Part shown: positions 22,259 to 31,827 of the stretch, piece after piece
Layout of the letters: each line of letters starts with the position of its first letter
Position numbering within the stretch: the first letter of the stretch is position 1
DNA from: Salticus scenicus
Taxonomy: Eukaryota; Arthropoda; Arachnida; Araneae; Salticidae
DNA: 64,000 bases
Direction of reading: 5' to 3'
NCBI GenBank assembly: GCA_963930645.1
Contig: OZ005659.1
Location: forward strand, 166,505,034 to 166,569,033
Notes under the pieces: generated by a model
The model's database searches: none
Seen by the model: only the letters and a program-made list of their open reading frames with translations
What the model was told of the DNA's origin: nothing
Translations under genes and position numbers: made by a program

Positions 22259-22331
22259 TGCCGTCACTTAGGATCGAACCTGCTATCTGCGGGTTGCGAG
22301 CCCGCCGCGCTATCCACTCGACCATCATGTG
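22259..22331 (-). tRNA. tRNA-like sequence, left arm (anticodon CGC in the loop)
   Basis: Reading the minus strand, an A box (TGGTCGAGTGG), an anticodon stem GCGGG/CCCGC with loop CTCGCAA, and a B box (GGTTCGATCC) are in the right order and spacing. The T stem (GCAGG against CTAAG) and the acceptor stem do not pair, so it is probably a pseudogene or SINE head that keeps Pol III promoter boxes. It lies just inside the outer end of the palindrome. Confidence 0.5.
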
Positions 22332-22998
22332 TTGATAGCGTAAATTTTAATTACTTAGTGTATCGTTTTGCGATGAAATTTATTTTAAATGTAAGTTATT
22401 TTTCAATTTAAGAAATGAATGTATTAATATTAGTGAGGATTTTTAGTGCATAATTAATATTTTAATTGTTTTCGTAGATTTTATGTGCATAATTATTATT
22501 TTAATGATAATTTGGGATAAAATATTAAGAAATTTTTTCTTATGTTTGAGTGATTAAAAATTTTCGTTCAAGGGTGTTTGATAAGTGGAAATATGTAATT
22601 TTTCTACTGTTATATGTTCAAACATTTTTTATTTTATTTTTTTTCTATGTGAACATATATTAAATTTCTTTTTTATTTAATCTTTAGAACTCTGCTAAAG
22701 AGTTACTTTTTTTTTCTGTGAAATTCTCAAAAGAGAATTTCTTATGTATGTTCAAACAGATTTTTTAATCTGCGTGAACATATTTAGACAGTATTTTTAA
22801 TTATGTAAAATATATGATTTTTCGCGAATGGTTTTCACTAATATTTTTTAAGGAAAAATTGTGGTATAATTTAAATGCGTACAAAATTTAATAAAATGAT
22901 TACAAGTTAAGGAAATTTTCTCTCATCTGAAATATTACCATATGTGCTGCCATCTGGCGATTATTTATTGAAACAGAGAAAAAAAAAAAAATTAATAT

Positions 22999-24485
22999 TA
23001 TTGAAGTAGAGAGTTAGAAAAAATATATTCAGGCAGAAATAGAGGTATTTATTTCATTTAGTAATAAAGGATTAGAAAAATTAACTAAGATTTTGTATAT
23101 TTTAGTGCTCATAGAGATATGAATTTACATTAATTATCAATTTTAAAATTAATTTTAAACTTGGAAAAAAAAAAAAAAAATAATAATAATAATAATAATA
23201 ATAATATTGAAGTAGAGAGTTAGAAAAAATATATTCAGACAGAAATAGTGATAAAGGATTAGAAAAATTAATTAAGATTTTGTGCAACCAATAACATTTT
23301 ACCACGCAACAGAGTTATAGTACATTTTATTTAACTTGTCACAAGCTAAAATCAAACCATGTACTTATTAATCTTATATTCATGTATTTGCATATTTTGT
23401 ATATTTATGCATCCTTAAGTATTTTAGTTATGTAATATTTTAAAATTTTTTGCATTATAAATGTAATTTAAGTTTATGCACGCACACACATAGAAAAATT
23501 TAATTATTTATTTTTTAATCTTAATAGATTAAAACGGAAATAATTTTTTTTGAACTTCCATTTTATAATAAAATAGTTATATTTCAAATTAATAGAGATT
23601 CTTCTAAATGAGTTGTCTTAGAAATTTTGCGAAGGACAATTTAAATAATGTGGTAAGTGTGTATTTTCGGATATATGTAGAAATAGTGATTAAGACTTGT
23701 GTTTATCTTTGCATTACAGGAAATGTTTAAACATGAGATCTTGATTATATACTTTTAAATAGATAATGAGTTGTATTAGAAATTATGTAAGAAGATATTT
23801 TTATGTACTTAATTGTTAGATAAGTAGTTTTTGTTTAAAAATATGCACCTTAAAGTGAAAATACTATACTACAGAGTTACCATTTATTTAATTCATTAAA
23901 AAATATGCTTCTTTTCTACACTTCCAAAGAAACAAATGAGTGATAAGCTTATTTCTTATCGACCATGTTGATACTACGTAATACTACGATAAACTCATTT
24001 TGTTTGATTATCTTTTATAGTTCTACTAAACTAGTTAAAAAACTTTTTGAATTATTCACCTTAAAATGAAAATACTATACTACAGAGTTACCATTTATAT
24101 AATTCATTAAAAAATATGCTTCTTGAAAAATAATGACCTATCTAGAAGTATTTTTTCATTGATATATTTATTTAATAATATTAATTTAAGAACTTTATTT
24201 TATAAATTAACTTCTATCAACCAATACCATTTTACCACGCAACAGAGTTATAGTAGATTTTATTTAACTTATCATAAGCTAAAATCAAACCATGCACTTA
24301 TTAATCTTATATTTATGTATTTGTATATTTATGCATCCTTTAGTATTTTAGTTATGTAATATTTTAAAATGTGATTGAAAAAAAAAAAAAATATTTCGCA
24401 TTATAAATGTAATTTAAGTTTATGCACGCACACATAGAAAAATTTAATTATTTATGTTTTAATCTTAATAGATTAAAACGGAAAT
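22999..24485. repeat. Direct duplications in the left arm
   Basis: Three direct repeats are visible. The block with AGTAGAGAGTTAGAAAAAAT occurs at about 22,999 and 23,208. The roughly 265-bp block starting AACCAATA(A/C)CATTTTACCACG occurs at about 23,285 and 24,219. CTATACTACAGAGTTACCAT occurs at about 23,863 and 24,074. An (AAT)n run lies at about 23,181-23,205. The right arm carries the mirror image (34,130-35,616). Confidence 0.8.
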
Positions 24486-24554
24486 TTTAAAGTTAAGCAT
24501 ATGTACATTGCGAAATTGATTAAGATTTAATATTACAAACTTAATTATATTGAG

Positions 24555-25080
24555 TGAAATTAGGATGTAGCTTATTAGAGGAACAATAGTTATAAATATT
24601 GCAAAATTTTGAAATAATTAAGGTTTATTACTTACTTAGTTATATTTTATGTGCATATTTAGTACTTTTGTGATGTAATGTAGCTTATTAGATATGCAAT
24701 AGTTATAAATGATGCAAAAATGTTGAAATACATTAAGATTTCTTACTTACTTAGTTATATTTTATGTGCATATTTAGTACTTTTGTGATGTAATGTAGCT
24801 TATTAGATGTCCAATAGTTATAAATGATGCAAAAATGTTGATGCACATTATGGTTTAATAGTTATATTTTATGATAAACAATACTTATAAATGATGCAAA
24901 AATGTCGAAGTACATTAAGGTTTAATAGTTGCACAGTTATATTTTATGTGCATATATAGTACTTTTGCGATGTTATGTAGCTTATTAGAGGAACGATACT
25001 TATAAATGATGCAAAAATGTTGAAATACATTAAGGTTTAATAGTTATATTTTATGCGCGTATATAGCACTTTTTGTGATG
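24555..25080. repeat. Tandem array upstream of the left zinc-finger gene 1
   Basis: About five degenerate units of 85-120 bp each contain GTAGCTTATTAGA, AGTTATAAATGATGCAAAAA and ATTTTATGTGCATAT. The mirror copy lies at about 33,535-34,060. Confidence 0.8.
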
Positions 25081-25194
25081 CGAAACAAAATATTCTCACG
25101 GGATAGTAGTTTTCAAAAAATTTAACCACAGGAATACACTCTATTTAAGATAGAAATAGGTGCACTAGTATTGAACATGATGGCTTTTTGGGGT

Positions 25195-25535
25195 CACGTG
25201 ATTTTTTTCGTCCAATCAGAAGCATGGAATTTTAATGAATAGTATTATAAAATTAAGTGTTTTTTATATACAGATATTTTTGAGGTTCCATGAACCAATC
25301 AAAACCAGGGATTTTTAATGAATAGTATTATAAAATTAAGCACTTTGTGGAATTAAGTGTTGATTGTGTACAAATAATTTTGGTGTTTTTTCAACCACAT
25401 GGATTTTTAATGATTATAAAATTAAGTGATTTGTGGAATTAAGTGTTGATCATATTCAAATAATTTAGGAGTACCATGAACCAACCAGAAGCATGGATTT
25501 TTAATAATTGTAAAATTAAGTGATTTAAGTATACA
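25195..25535. repeat. Second tandem array upstream of the left zinc-finger gene 1
   Basis: Four units of about 85-95 bp share CCAATCAGAAGCATGG- or CCAACCAGAAGCATGG-like sequence, GGATTTTTAATGA and AAAATTAAGTG. The mirror copy lies at about 33,080-33,420. It ends roughly 250 bp before the gene 1 TATA box. Confidence 0.75.
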
Positions 25536-25784
25536 AGTTTCGGAAAAAACCATGAAAAACTTCAAACGAATAGCCTACAAGCTTTAAAATCTGTGATGCA
25601 CAAATTATTTGTTTTAACATGTTGATAAACTAGATTACATTAAAAAGTTTGGGTATTAAAATGATATATATTTGGTGTGATTAATAGGGGTTCTAAAGAA
25701 TTTGGCTGCTTTTCCTGGTGTATGAAGTAGCTTATATTTGGCGTGATTTCGCCAATAATTACAAATTTGATGGTAAACCTGCAG

Positions 25785-25817
25785 TATAAATGCATTCGCA
25801 AAGAAAATTTTGTCAGT
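25785..25817 (+). promoter_or_regulatory. Core promoter of zinc-finger gene 1 (left)
   Basis: TATAAA is at 25,785-25,790 and an arthropod-type initiator TCAGT at 25,813-25,817; the A (+1) is 30 bp downstream of the TATA start. The same layout and flanking words (GAAAATTT, TCAGTTGCTG) occur at gene 2. This predicts an 85-nt 5' UTR. Confidence 0.8.
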
Positions 25818-25899
25818 TGCTGCTGTATTTTTGAAGAGTGCGCACGTTTAATTTATCAACTTGTATTTTTTTATAACACTTTACTTTTTAGTGAGAGAG

Positions 25900-26787
25900 A
25901 TGGATTTATCTGCAAAAATGCCTATTTCAAATAAGGTGTCATCAAGCTTGGATACTAAGAAAGTACCAAAAACTTTTAGCTGTGTTTCTTGCAGTATGGT
26001 ATTTAAACGAAAATGGGATTTGCTTCGTCACATGAAAATTCATCTCAACGAAAAATCTTTTATTTGCAATGTATGCCAGAAAGCATTTACCAGGTCAGAT
26101 GAGTTAAAGAGACATTTAAAAATTCATGAAAAGACTTCTATTGAACATAGATGTGGGCAATGTGATGAATCCTTTAATCGCAAGTATCAGTTGCTGATGC
26201 ATATTAGAAAAAATCATGGAAAACCTTTACCAGCGCATTCCTGTGATCAATGTGCAGAAACATTTAGACAGAAATATAAACTTTTAGAGCATGTTAGAGA
26301 AAATCATCGAAAACCCTTATCGCAAGCAACATTAAAGGGAATATCAAATTCTGACCGAGATTTTCTTAAGGAGAAAATTATGCATTTTAAAAGAAAAAAT
26401 GCTCTTAATACATTTACAATAACCACATTTGATAATAAAAACAAAGGTTTGAATTTAACGTCATTTTTTAATAATTTAAGAACTGACATTTTAAACGAAT
26501 TAAACTTTCAATTAAATGATCAAGGATCATTGAAATGGTATATTAATGTAGAAGTTATTTTTAGTTGTATTTATGAAAATGGAGAGAAGGATTTTATTAC
26601 ACAAAATTTTAGGTCAAAAAGTATAACAACTCTTTTAATAAATGATTTGAATAATGATCTTGAAAACGCTTTTAACAAGATGAAAAAGTGTTTTGATGAA
26701 TTTAGTGAACAAGGATCAGGTTGGACATTAACAGAAATTTTCAAATTAGAACTTTGTATGACTAAATATGGTTCTTTTCAAATGTAA
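25900..26787 (+). CDS. C2H2 zinc-finger protein 1, left arm
   Basis: Single-exon frame of 295 aa. The start MDLSAKMPIS was chosen because the paralog also begins MDLS and because it lies 85 nt after the predicted transcription start; the upstream TTG extension is dismissed. There are four C2H2 fingers: C28/C31/H44/H48, C56/C59/H72/H76, C85/C88/H101/H106 and C115/C118/H131/H136. Linkers are non-canonical (no TGEKP). The C-terminal half (about 140-295) has no fingers and ends with an acidic, aromatic-containing segment I do not recognise. A nuclear DNA-binding regulator is the likely role, inferred from the fingers alone. A poly-A signal AATAAA lies near 26,899. Residue 12 is Lys here and Glu in the right-arm copy. 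Confidence 0.88.
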   Translation: MDLSAKMPISNKVSSSLDTKKVPKTFSCVSCSMVFKRKWDLLRHMKIHLNEKSFICNVCQKAFTRSDELKRHLKIHEKTSIEHRCGQCDESFNRKYQLLMHIRKNHGKPLPAHSCDQCAETFRQKYKLLEHVRENHRKPLSQATLKGISNSDRDFLKEKIMHFKRKNALNTFTITTFDNKNKGLNLTSFFNNLRTDILNELNFQLNDQGSLKWYINVEVIFSCIYENGEKDFITQNFRSKSITTLLINDLNNDLENAFNKMKKCFDEFSEQGSGWTLTEIFKLELCMTKYGSFQM

Positions 26788-27491
26788 TATCGGATTTTAC
26801 TATATATATATATATATTGAAAATTGTTAGTTGAATCTTATAAAATTATTGTAAACTTTGTATAAAAATGATGCATGTAAAAATCTTATAATTTGAAAAA
26901 TAAAAGTATGTGTATAAAAATTGTATTTTTAATTATTTATCTCATATAAAAATTTTATGTAAAAGTTTAAACTATTAATCGGATTTTTAAAATAAATGCA
27001 CTTATGTAAACATGTTTAAATAGAAAGTTTTATATTTATTTTATCAAAGTAATTTTTTATTTTTTATTTATTTATTTATTTTTTTTAATATGATTTTAAA
27101 ACTATATAATTTAATATGCTTTTAAAACTACATATTTTTATAAAACGTTATATCATAAATAAATTGATATTTTATAGTAAATATAATCTCACCAATTTTA
27201 GAGATTGTATCAAAAAATCATGAACTTTCCAATTTTAGCATTAACCATTTAACATATAGTCTAGGGAAATACTAACCTGCTTAAAAGTTTAACTTTTCTG
27301 CATGCTTGAAATTAGACATGAACAAATTATCTGTTTTAACACGTTGATAAACTAAAATAGTTTACGTGATTTTTTAATGGGATTGGGGATATTTTTCAAG
27401 ATTTGGCTATTAAAATAACATATCTGCTAAGATTTGGCGAGATTTTTTAATATATTTGGCAATAAATACTAATTTGGCATTAAACATAGAG

Positions 27492-27525
27492 TATAAATTC
27501 AGGCTCAGAGGAAAATTTAATCAGT
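27492..27525 (+). promoter_or_regulatory. Core promoter of zinc-finger gene 2 (left)
   Basis: TATAAAT starts at 27,492 and the initiator TCAGT is at 27,521-27,525, with A(+1) 31 bp downstream. Four ATTTGGC motifs lie in the 120 bp upstream (about 27,401-27,481). This predicts a 5' UTR of about 64 nt. Confidence 0.8.
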
Positions 27526-27586
27526 TGCTGACTTGTTTTCGTGCTTCATATAGCATTTTTAAAGTTTTACTTTGATTATATTTATA

Positions 27587-28624
27587 ATGGATCTATCTGA
27601 GGAAGTGCAAGTTTCTGTTCATCAACAACCTTCTTCATCATGTTTCGAAGATGAGACTTTACACTTAAAAGATGCAAAACCCTATATTTGTAATGTGTGT
27701 AAGAAAGCATTTAGTAGATCGTACGGTTATAAAAGACACTTAAAAACTCATGAAAAACCCCGCATAGGATATGGGTGTGAATACTGTATGGAAAATTTTA
27801 CTCGTAAACGGGATTTTTTAAAACATAATGCAAAAATTCATAAAAAGACTTTACATAATCACAGTTGTGATGAATGTAGTGAAGTGTTTAGGACTAAACA
27901 AGATTTATTGAATCATAAAAAAATGCTACATCGAAAGGTTTTACCTGAATATCTATGTGTAGAATGCAACGAAAGTTTTCGATATAAGTATGAATTATTA
28001 CGTCACAACAGAAAAAATCATCGTAAAGATTCTTCTGCTTACGTATGTACAAAATGCAATGAACGAAATACTCTCAACTTTGACAGTGAAAATATGAACT
28101 TAACGAATTTTTTGAATACTGCTTTTTTAACCAACACCTATTCTTTAGCCAAAAGCTTTCATGATGAAAATAACAATACATATTTTTTAATATTTTTAAA
28201 TCATGAAAATATGAATACCGAACGCATAACACAAAATATTGACTCACCAACCAACAACTTTGAGAGTGCAAATGCGAACTTAACGAATTTTTCAGATAAT
28301 CAAAATATTGTTTTCGGTTCATCAACCAGTGAAAATGTGATCTTATCAAATGTTTTGGATAATAATGAAAATGCATACAACGTTTTACCCACTGCTACTG
28401 GAAATATGAATACTGAATGTTTGACACAAAGTAATATTTATGACTCACCAACGAACAACTTTCAGAATATAAATGTGGACTTCACGAATTTTAATGTAGA
28501 GTGTATGAGTAATCAAAATAATTTTTCACCGGTGAGTGTTGATAACGACTTGTTGACATTTTTGGATAATTTTAATGTAGAATGTATAACTCAATGTAAC
28601 CTTAACGATTCAACAACAATTTAG
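27587..28624 (+). CDS. C2H2 zinc-finger protein 2, left arm
   Basis: Single-exon frame of 345 aa starting MDLSEEVQVS; a Met five codons upstream is less likely because the paralog also begins MDLS. There are four C2H2 fingers: C35/C38/H51/H55, C64/C67/H80/H85, C94/C97/H110/H115 and C124/C127/H140/H145. A fifth Cys pair (C154/C157) without histidines looks like a decayed finger. From about residue 165 the protein is Asn-rich and low in charge, with repeated NxNLTNF-like words (ENMNLTNF, ANANLTNF, INVDFTNF), suggesting a disordered tail. Paralogous to gene 1, about 800 bp downstream on the same strand. AATAAA lies near 28,666. The right-arm copy encodes the identical protein with one synonymous change seen. 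Confidence 0.88.
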   Translation: MDLSEEVQVSVHQQPSSSCFEDETLHLKDAKPYICNVCKKAFSRSYGYKRHLKTHEKPRIGYGCEYCMENFTRKRDFLKHNAKIHKKTLHNHSCDECSEVFRTKQDLLNHKKMLHRKVLPEYLCVECNESFRYKYELLRHNRKNHRKDSSAYVCTKCNERNTLNFDSENMNLTNFLNTAFLTNTYSLAKSFHDENNNTYFLIFLNHENMNTERITQNIDSPTNNFESANANLTNFSDNQNIVFGSSTSENVILSNVLDNNENAYNVLPTATGNMNTECLTQSNIYDSPTNNFQNINVDFTNFNVECMSNQNNFSPVSVDNDLLTFLDNFNVECITQCNLNDSTTI

Positions 28625-28849
28625 ATTTTTATGAACCTGTTTTTATATTGACAATAATAATGTAAAATAAATTATTTTAATCAAAAATTGTGTTTTTATT
28701 ATGAAATTACTTTCTACACACCATTTTATATTACAATAGATTCGTTAAGTCACGAAAAAAATCTAAACATGTATAAATATATTTTTGCTTTCTTATTAAC
28801 TAAATCGTTTAATACATTTATATACAATAAGACTTGGTGATTTTAATTC

Positions 28850-29075
28850 GTTTTAAAGAAATTCTTTCCCAACAAATTGGAATGGAACGAAGTGACTTAT
28901 AAAAACCGTAAAATTAAGAACTCTAATATTGCTGATTTATTAAATATTTTCTACGAATAAGAAAGTGCCTATCAATGCACAGGGCGAATTGTTGCAAGCT
29001 CTTAATGATATGCCTAAAACCTTTATTAAAAACAAATTTTTGTTATCTTCTGTACCCAAATGTAGCCCCACCTAT
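28850..29075 (+). pseudogene. Broken coding relic, left arm, unrecognised
   Basis: Two reading frames with protein-like composition follow one another: KFFPNKLEWNEVTYKNRK onward to DLLNIFYE then stop, and, in another frame, KKVPINAQGELLQALNDM onward. They look like one ancient coding stretch with a frameshift near 28,960. I cannot name the family. Mirrored in the right arm at about 29,542-29,767. Confidence 0.35.
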
Positions 29076-29220
29076 TGATTACATTTTTAATATAAAACAC
29101 TGGTCTCTTTATTTATGTTTAAATAAATGATATAAAAACTGGACTTACCTCAACACAGTTGTTAATTTGCGTCCTTCTCTTCTACTCGCATGGTGTGAAA
29201 TGAGCGATAACGCTATTTCT

Positions 29221-29396
29221 TATCAAGATCACGTGGTAAGCTTTCTTATCTACTATGTCACGTGACATTGTCTACTATGACGTAGTAAGCTAAACACAAA
29301 CCTTACACTAATGTAGTATATGTGACGTACGTGGTAGATACGTGTACAATGTCACGTGACATAGTAGATAAGAAAGCTTACCACGTGATCTTGATA
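29221..29396. promoter_or_regulatory. Palindrome centre with mirrored CACGTG E-boxes
   Basis: CACGTG occurs at about 29,231 and 29,259 in the left arm and at the mirror positions about 29,353 and 29,381. The non-palindromic spacer is about 29,272-29,345 and contains related words (GACGTAGTAAGC, GACGTACGTGG, TGGTAGATACGTG). CACGTG is the canonical bHLH/bZIP-bHLH E-box; any role here is inference. Confidence 0.6.
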
Positions 29397-29541
29397 AGAA
29401 ATAGCGTTATCGCTCATTTCACACCATGCGAGTAGAAGAGAAGGACGCAAATTAACAACTGTGTTGAGGTAAGTCCAGTTTTTATATCATTTATTTAAAC
29501 ATAAATAAAGAGACCAGTGTTTTATATTTAAAATGTAATCA

Positions 29542-29767
29542 ATAGGTGGGGCTACATTTGGGTACAGAAGATAACAAAAATTTGTTTTTAATAAAGGTTT
29601 TAGGCATATCATTAAGAGCTTGCAACAATTCGCCCTGTGCATTGATAGGCACTTTCTTATTCGTAGAAAATATTTAATAAATCAGCAATATTAGAGTTCT
29701 TAATTTTACGGTTTTTATAAGTCACTTCGTTCCATTCCAATTTGTTGGGAAAGAATTTCTTTAAAAC
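29542..29767 (-). pseudogene. Broken coding relic, right arm
   Basis: Mirror image of 28,850-29,075, with the same frameshifted, unrecognised peptide stretches. Confidence 0.35.
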
Positions 29768-29992
29768 GAATTAAAATCACCAAGTCTTATTGTATATAAA
29801 TGTATTAAACGATTTAGTTAATAAGAAAGCAAAAATATATTTATACATGTTTAGATTTTTTTCGTGACTTAACGAATCTATTGTAATATAAAATGGTGTG
29901 TAGAAAGTAATTTCATAATAAAAACACAATTTTTGATTAAAATAATTTATTTTACATTATTATTGTCAATATAAAAACAGGTTCATAAAAAT

Positions 29993-31030
29993 CTAAATTG
30001 TTGTTGAATCGTTAAGGTTACATTGAGTTATACATTCTACATTAAAATTATCCAAAAATGTCAACAAGTCGTTATCAACACTCACCGGTGAAAAATTATT
30101 TTGATTACTCATACACTCTACATTAAAATTCGTGAAGTCCACATTTATATTCTGAAAGTTGTTCGTTGGTGAGTCATAAATATTACTTTGTGTCAAACAT
30201 TCAGTATTCATATTTCCAGTAGCAGTGGGTAAAACGTTGTATGCATTTTCATTATTATCCAAAACATTTGATAAGATCACATTTTCACTGGTTGATGAAC
30301 CGAAAACAATATTTTGATTATCTGAAAAATTCGTTAAGTTCGCATTTGCACTCTCAAAGTTGTTGGTTGGTGAGTCAATATTTTGTGTTATGCGTTCGGT
30401 ATTCATATTTTCATGATTTAAAAATATTAAAAAATATGTATTGTTATTTTCATCATGAAAGCTTTTGGCTAAAGAATAGGTGTTGGTTAAAAAAGCAGTA
30501 TTCAAAAAATTCGTTAAGTTCATATTTTCACTGTCAAAGTTGAGAGTATTTCGTTCATTGCATTTTGTACATACGTAAGCAGAAGAATCTTTACGATGAT
30601 TTTTTCTGTTGTGACGTAATAATTCATACTTATATCGAAAACTTTCGTTGCATTCTACACATAGATATTCAGGTAAAACCTTTCGATGTAGCATTTTTTT
30701 ATGATTCAATAAATCTTGTTTAGTCCTAAACACTTCACTACATTCATCACAACTGTGATTATGTAAAGTCTTTTTATGAATTTTTGCATTATGTTTTAAA
30801 AAATCCCGTTTACGAGTAAAATTTTCCATACAGTATTCACACCCATATCCTATGCGGGGTTTTTCATGAGTTTTTAAGTGTCTTTTATAACCGTACGATC
30901 TACTAAATGCTTTCTTACACACATTACAAATATAGGGTTTTGCATCCTTTAAGTGTAAAGTCTCATCTTCGAAACATGATGAAGAAGGTTGTTGATGAAC
31001 AGAAACTTGCACTTCCTCAGATAGATCCAT
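29993..31030 (-). CDS. C2H2 zinc-finger protein 2, right arm
   Basis: The 345-aa mirror copy is identical in protein sequence to 27,587-28,624: four C2H2 fingers, an orphan fifth Cys pair and the Asn-rich NLTNF-repeat tail. One synonymous difference is visible (AAA/AAG Lys at residue 28). The two gene 2 copies point toward each other across the palindrome centre, with about 1.37 kb between their stop codons. Convergent transcription could make complementary 3' RNA. Confidence 0.88.
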   Translation of the reverse strand: MDLSEEVQVSVHQQPSSSCFEDETLHLKDAKPYICNVCKKAFSRSYGYKRHLKTHEKPRIGYGCEYCMENFTRKRDFLKHNAKIHKKTLHNHSCDECSEVFRTKQDLLNHKKMLHRKVLPEYLCVECNESFRYKYELLRHNRKNHRKDSSAYVCTKCNERNTLNFDSENMNLTNFLNTAFLTNTYSLAKSFHDENNNTYFLIFLNHENMNTERITQNIDSPTNNFESANANLTNFSDNQNIVFGSSTSENVILSNVLDNNENAYNVLPTATGNMNTECLTQSNIYDSPTNNFQNINVDFTNFNVECMSNQNNFSPVSVDNDLLTFLDNFNVECITQCNLNDSTTI

Positions 31031-31091
31031 TATAAATATAATCAAAGTAAAACTTTAAAAATGCTATATGAAGCACGAAAACAAGTCAGCA

Positions 31092-31125
31092 ACTGATTAA
31101 ATTTTCCTCTGAGCCTGAATTTATA
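31092..31125 (-). promoter_or_regulatory. Core promoter of zinc-finger gene 2 (right)
   Basis: Mirror of 27,492-27,525: ACTGA (initiator complement) at 31,092-31,096 and the TATA complement ending at 31,125. Confidence 0.8.
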
Positions 31126-31827
31126 CTCTATGTTTAATGCCAAATTAGTATTTATTGCCAAATATATTAAAAAATCTCGCCAAATCTTAGCAGATATGTT
31201 ATTTTAATAGCCAAATCTTGAAAAATATCCCCAATCCCATTAAAAAATCACGTAAACTATTTTAGTTTATCAACGTGTTAAAACAGATAATTTGTTCATG
31301 TCTAATTTCAAGCATGCAGAAAAGTTAAACTTTTAAGCAGGTTAGTATTTCCCTAGACTATATGTTAAATGGTTAATGCTAAAATTGGAAAGTTCATGAT
31401 TTTTTGATACAATCTCTAAAATTGGTGAGATTATATTTACTATAAAATATCAATTTATTTATGATATAACGTTTTATAAAAATATGTAGTTTTAAAAGCA
31501 TATTAAAATATATAGTTTTAAAATCATATTAAAAAAAAAAAAAATAAATAAAAAATAAAAAATTACTTTGATAAAATAAATATAAAACTTTCTATTTAAA
31601 CATGTTTACATAAGTGCATTTATTTTAAAAATCCGATTAATAGTTTAAACTTTTACATAAAATTTTTATATGAGATAAATAATTAAAAATACAATTTTTA
31701 TACACATACTTTTATTTTTCAAATTATAAGATTTTTACATGCATCATTTTTATACAAAGTTTACAATAATTTTATAAGATTCAACTAACAATTTTCAATA
31801 TATATATATATATAGTAAAATCCGATA

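Noticed and set aside
22135..22335. 66-aa frame at each palindrome end
   Set aside because: It overlaps the tRNA-like sequence on the opposite strand and has no domain.
24555..25080. CRISPR-like array
   Set aside because: Units are degenerate, of variable length and lack identical short repeats with unique spacers; the sequence is eukaryotic.
26304..26489. 61-aa frame antisense to zinc-finger gene 1 (and mirror at 32,126-32,311)
   Set aside because: Shadow of the coding strand with no independent signal.
28074..28376. 100-aa frame antisense to zinc-finger gene 2 (and its mirror at 30,241-30,543)
   Set aside because: It is the complement of the Asn-rich tail; its His/Tyr-rich composition is a by-product of that sequence.
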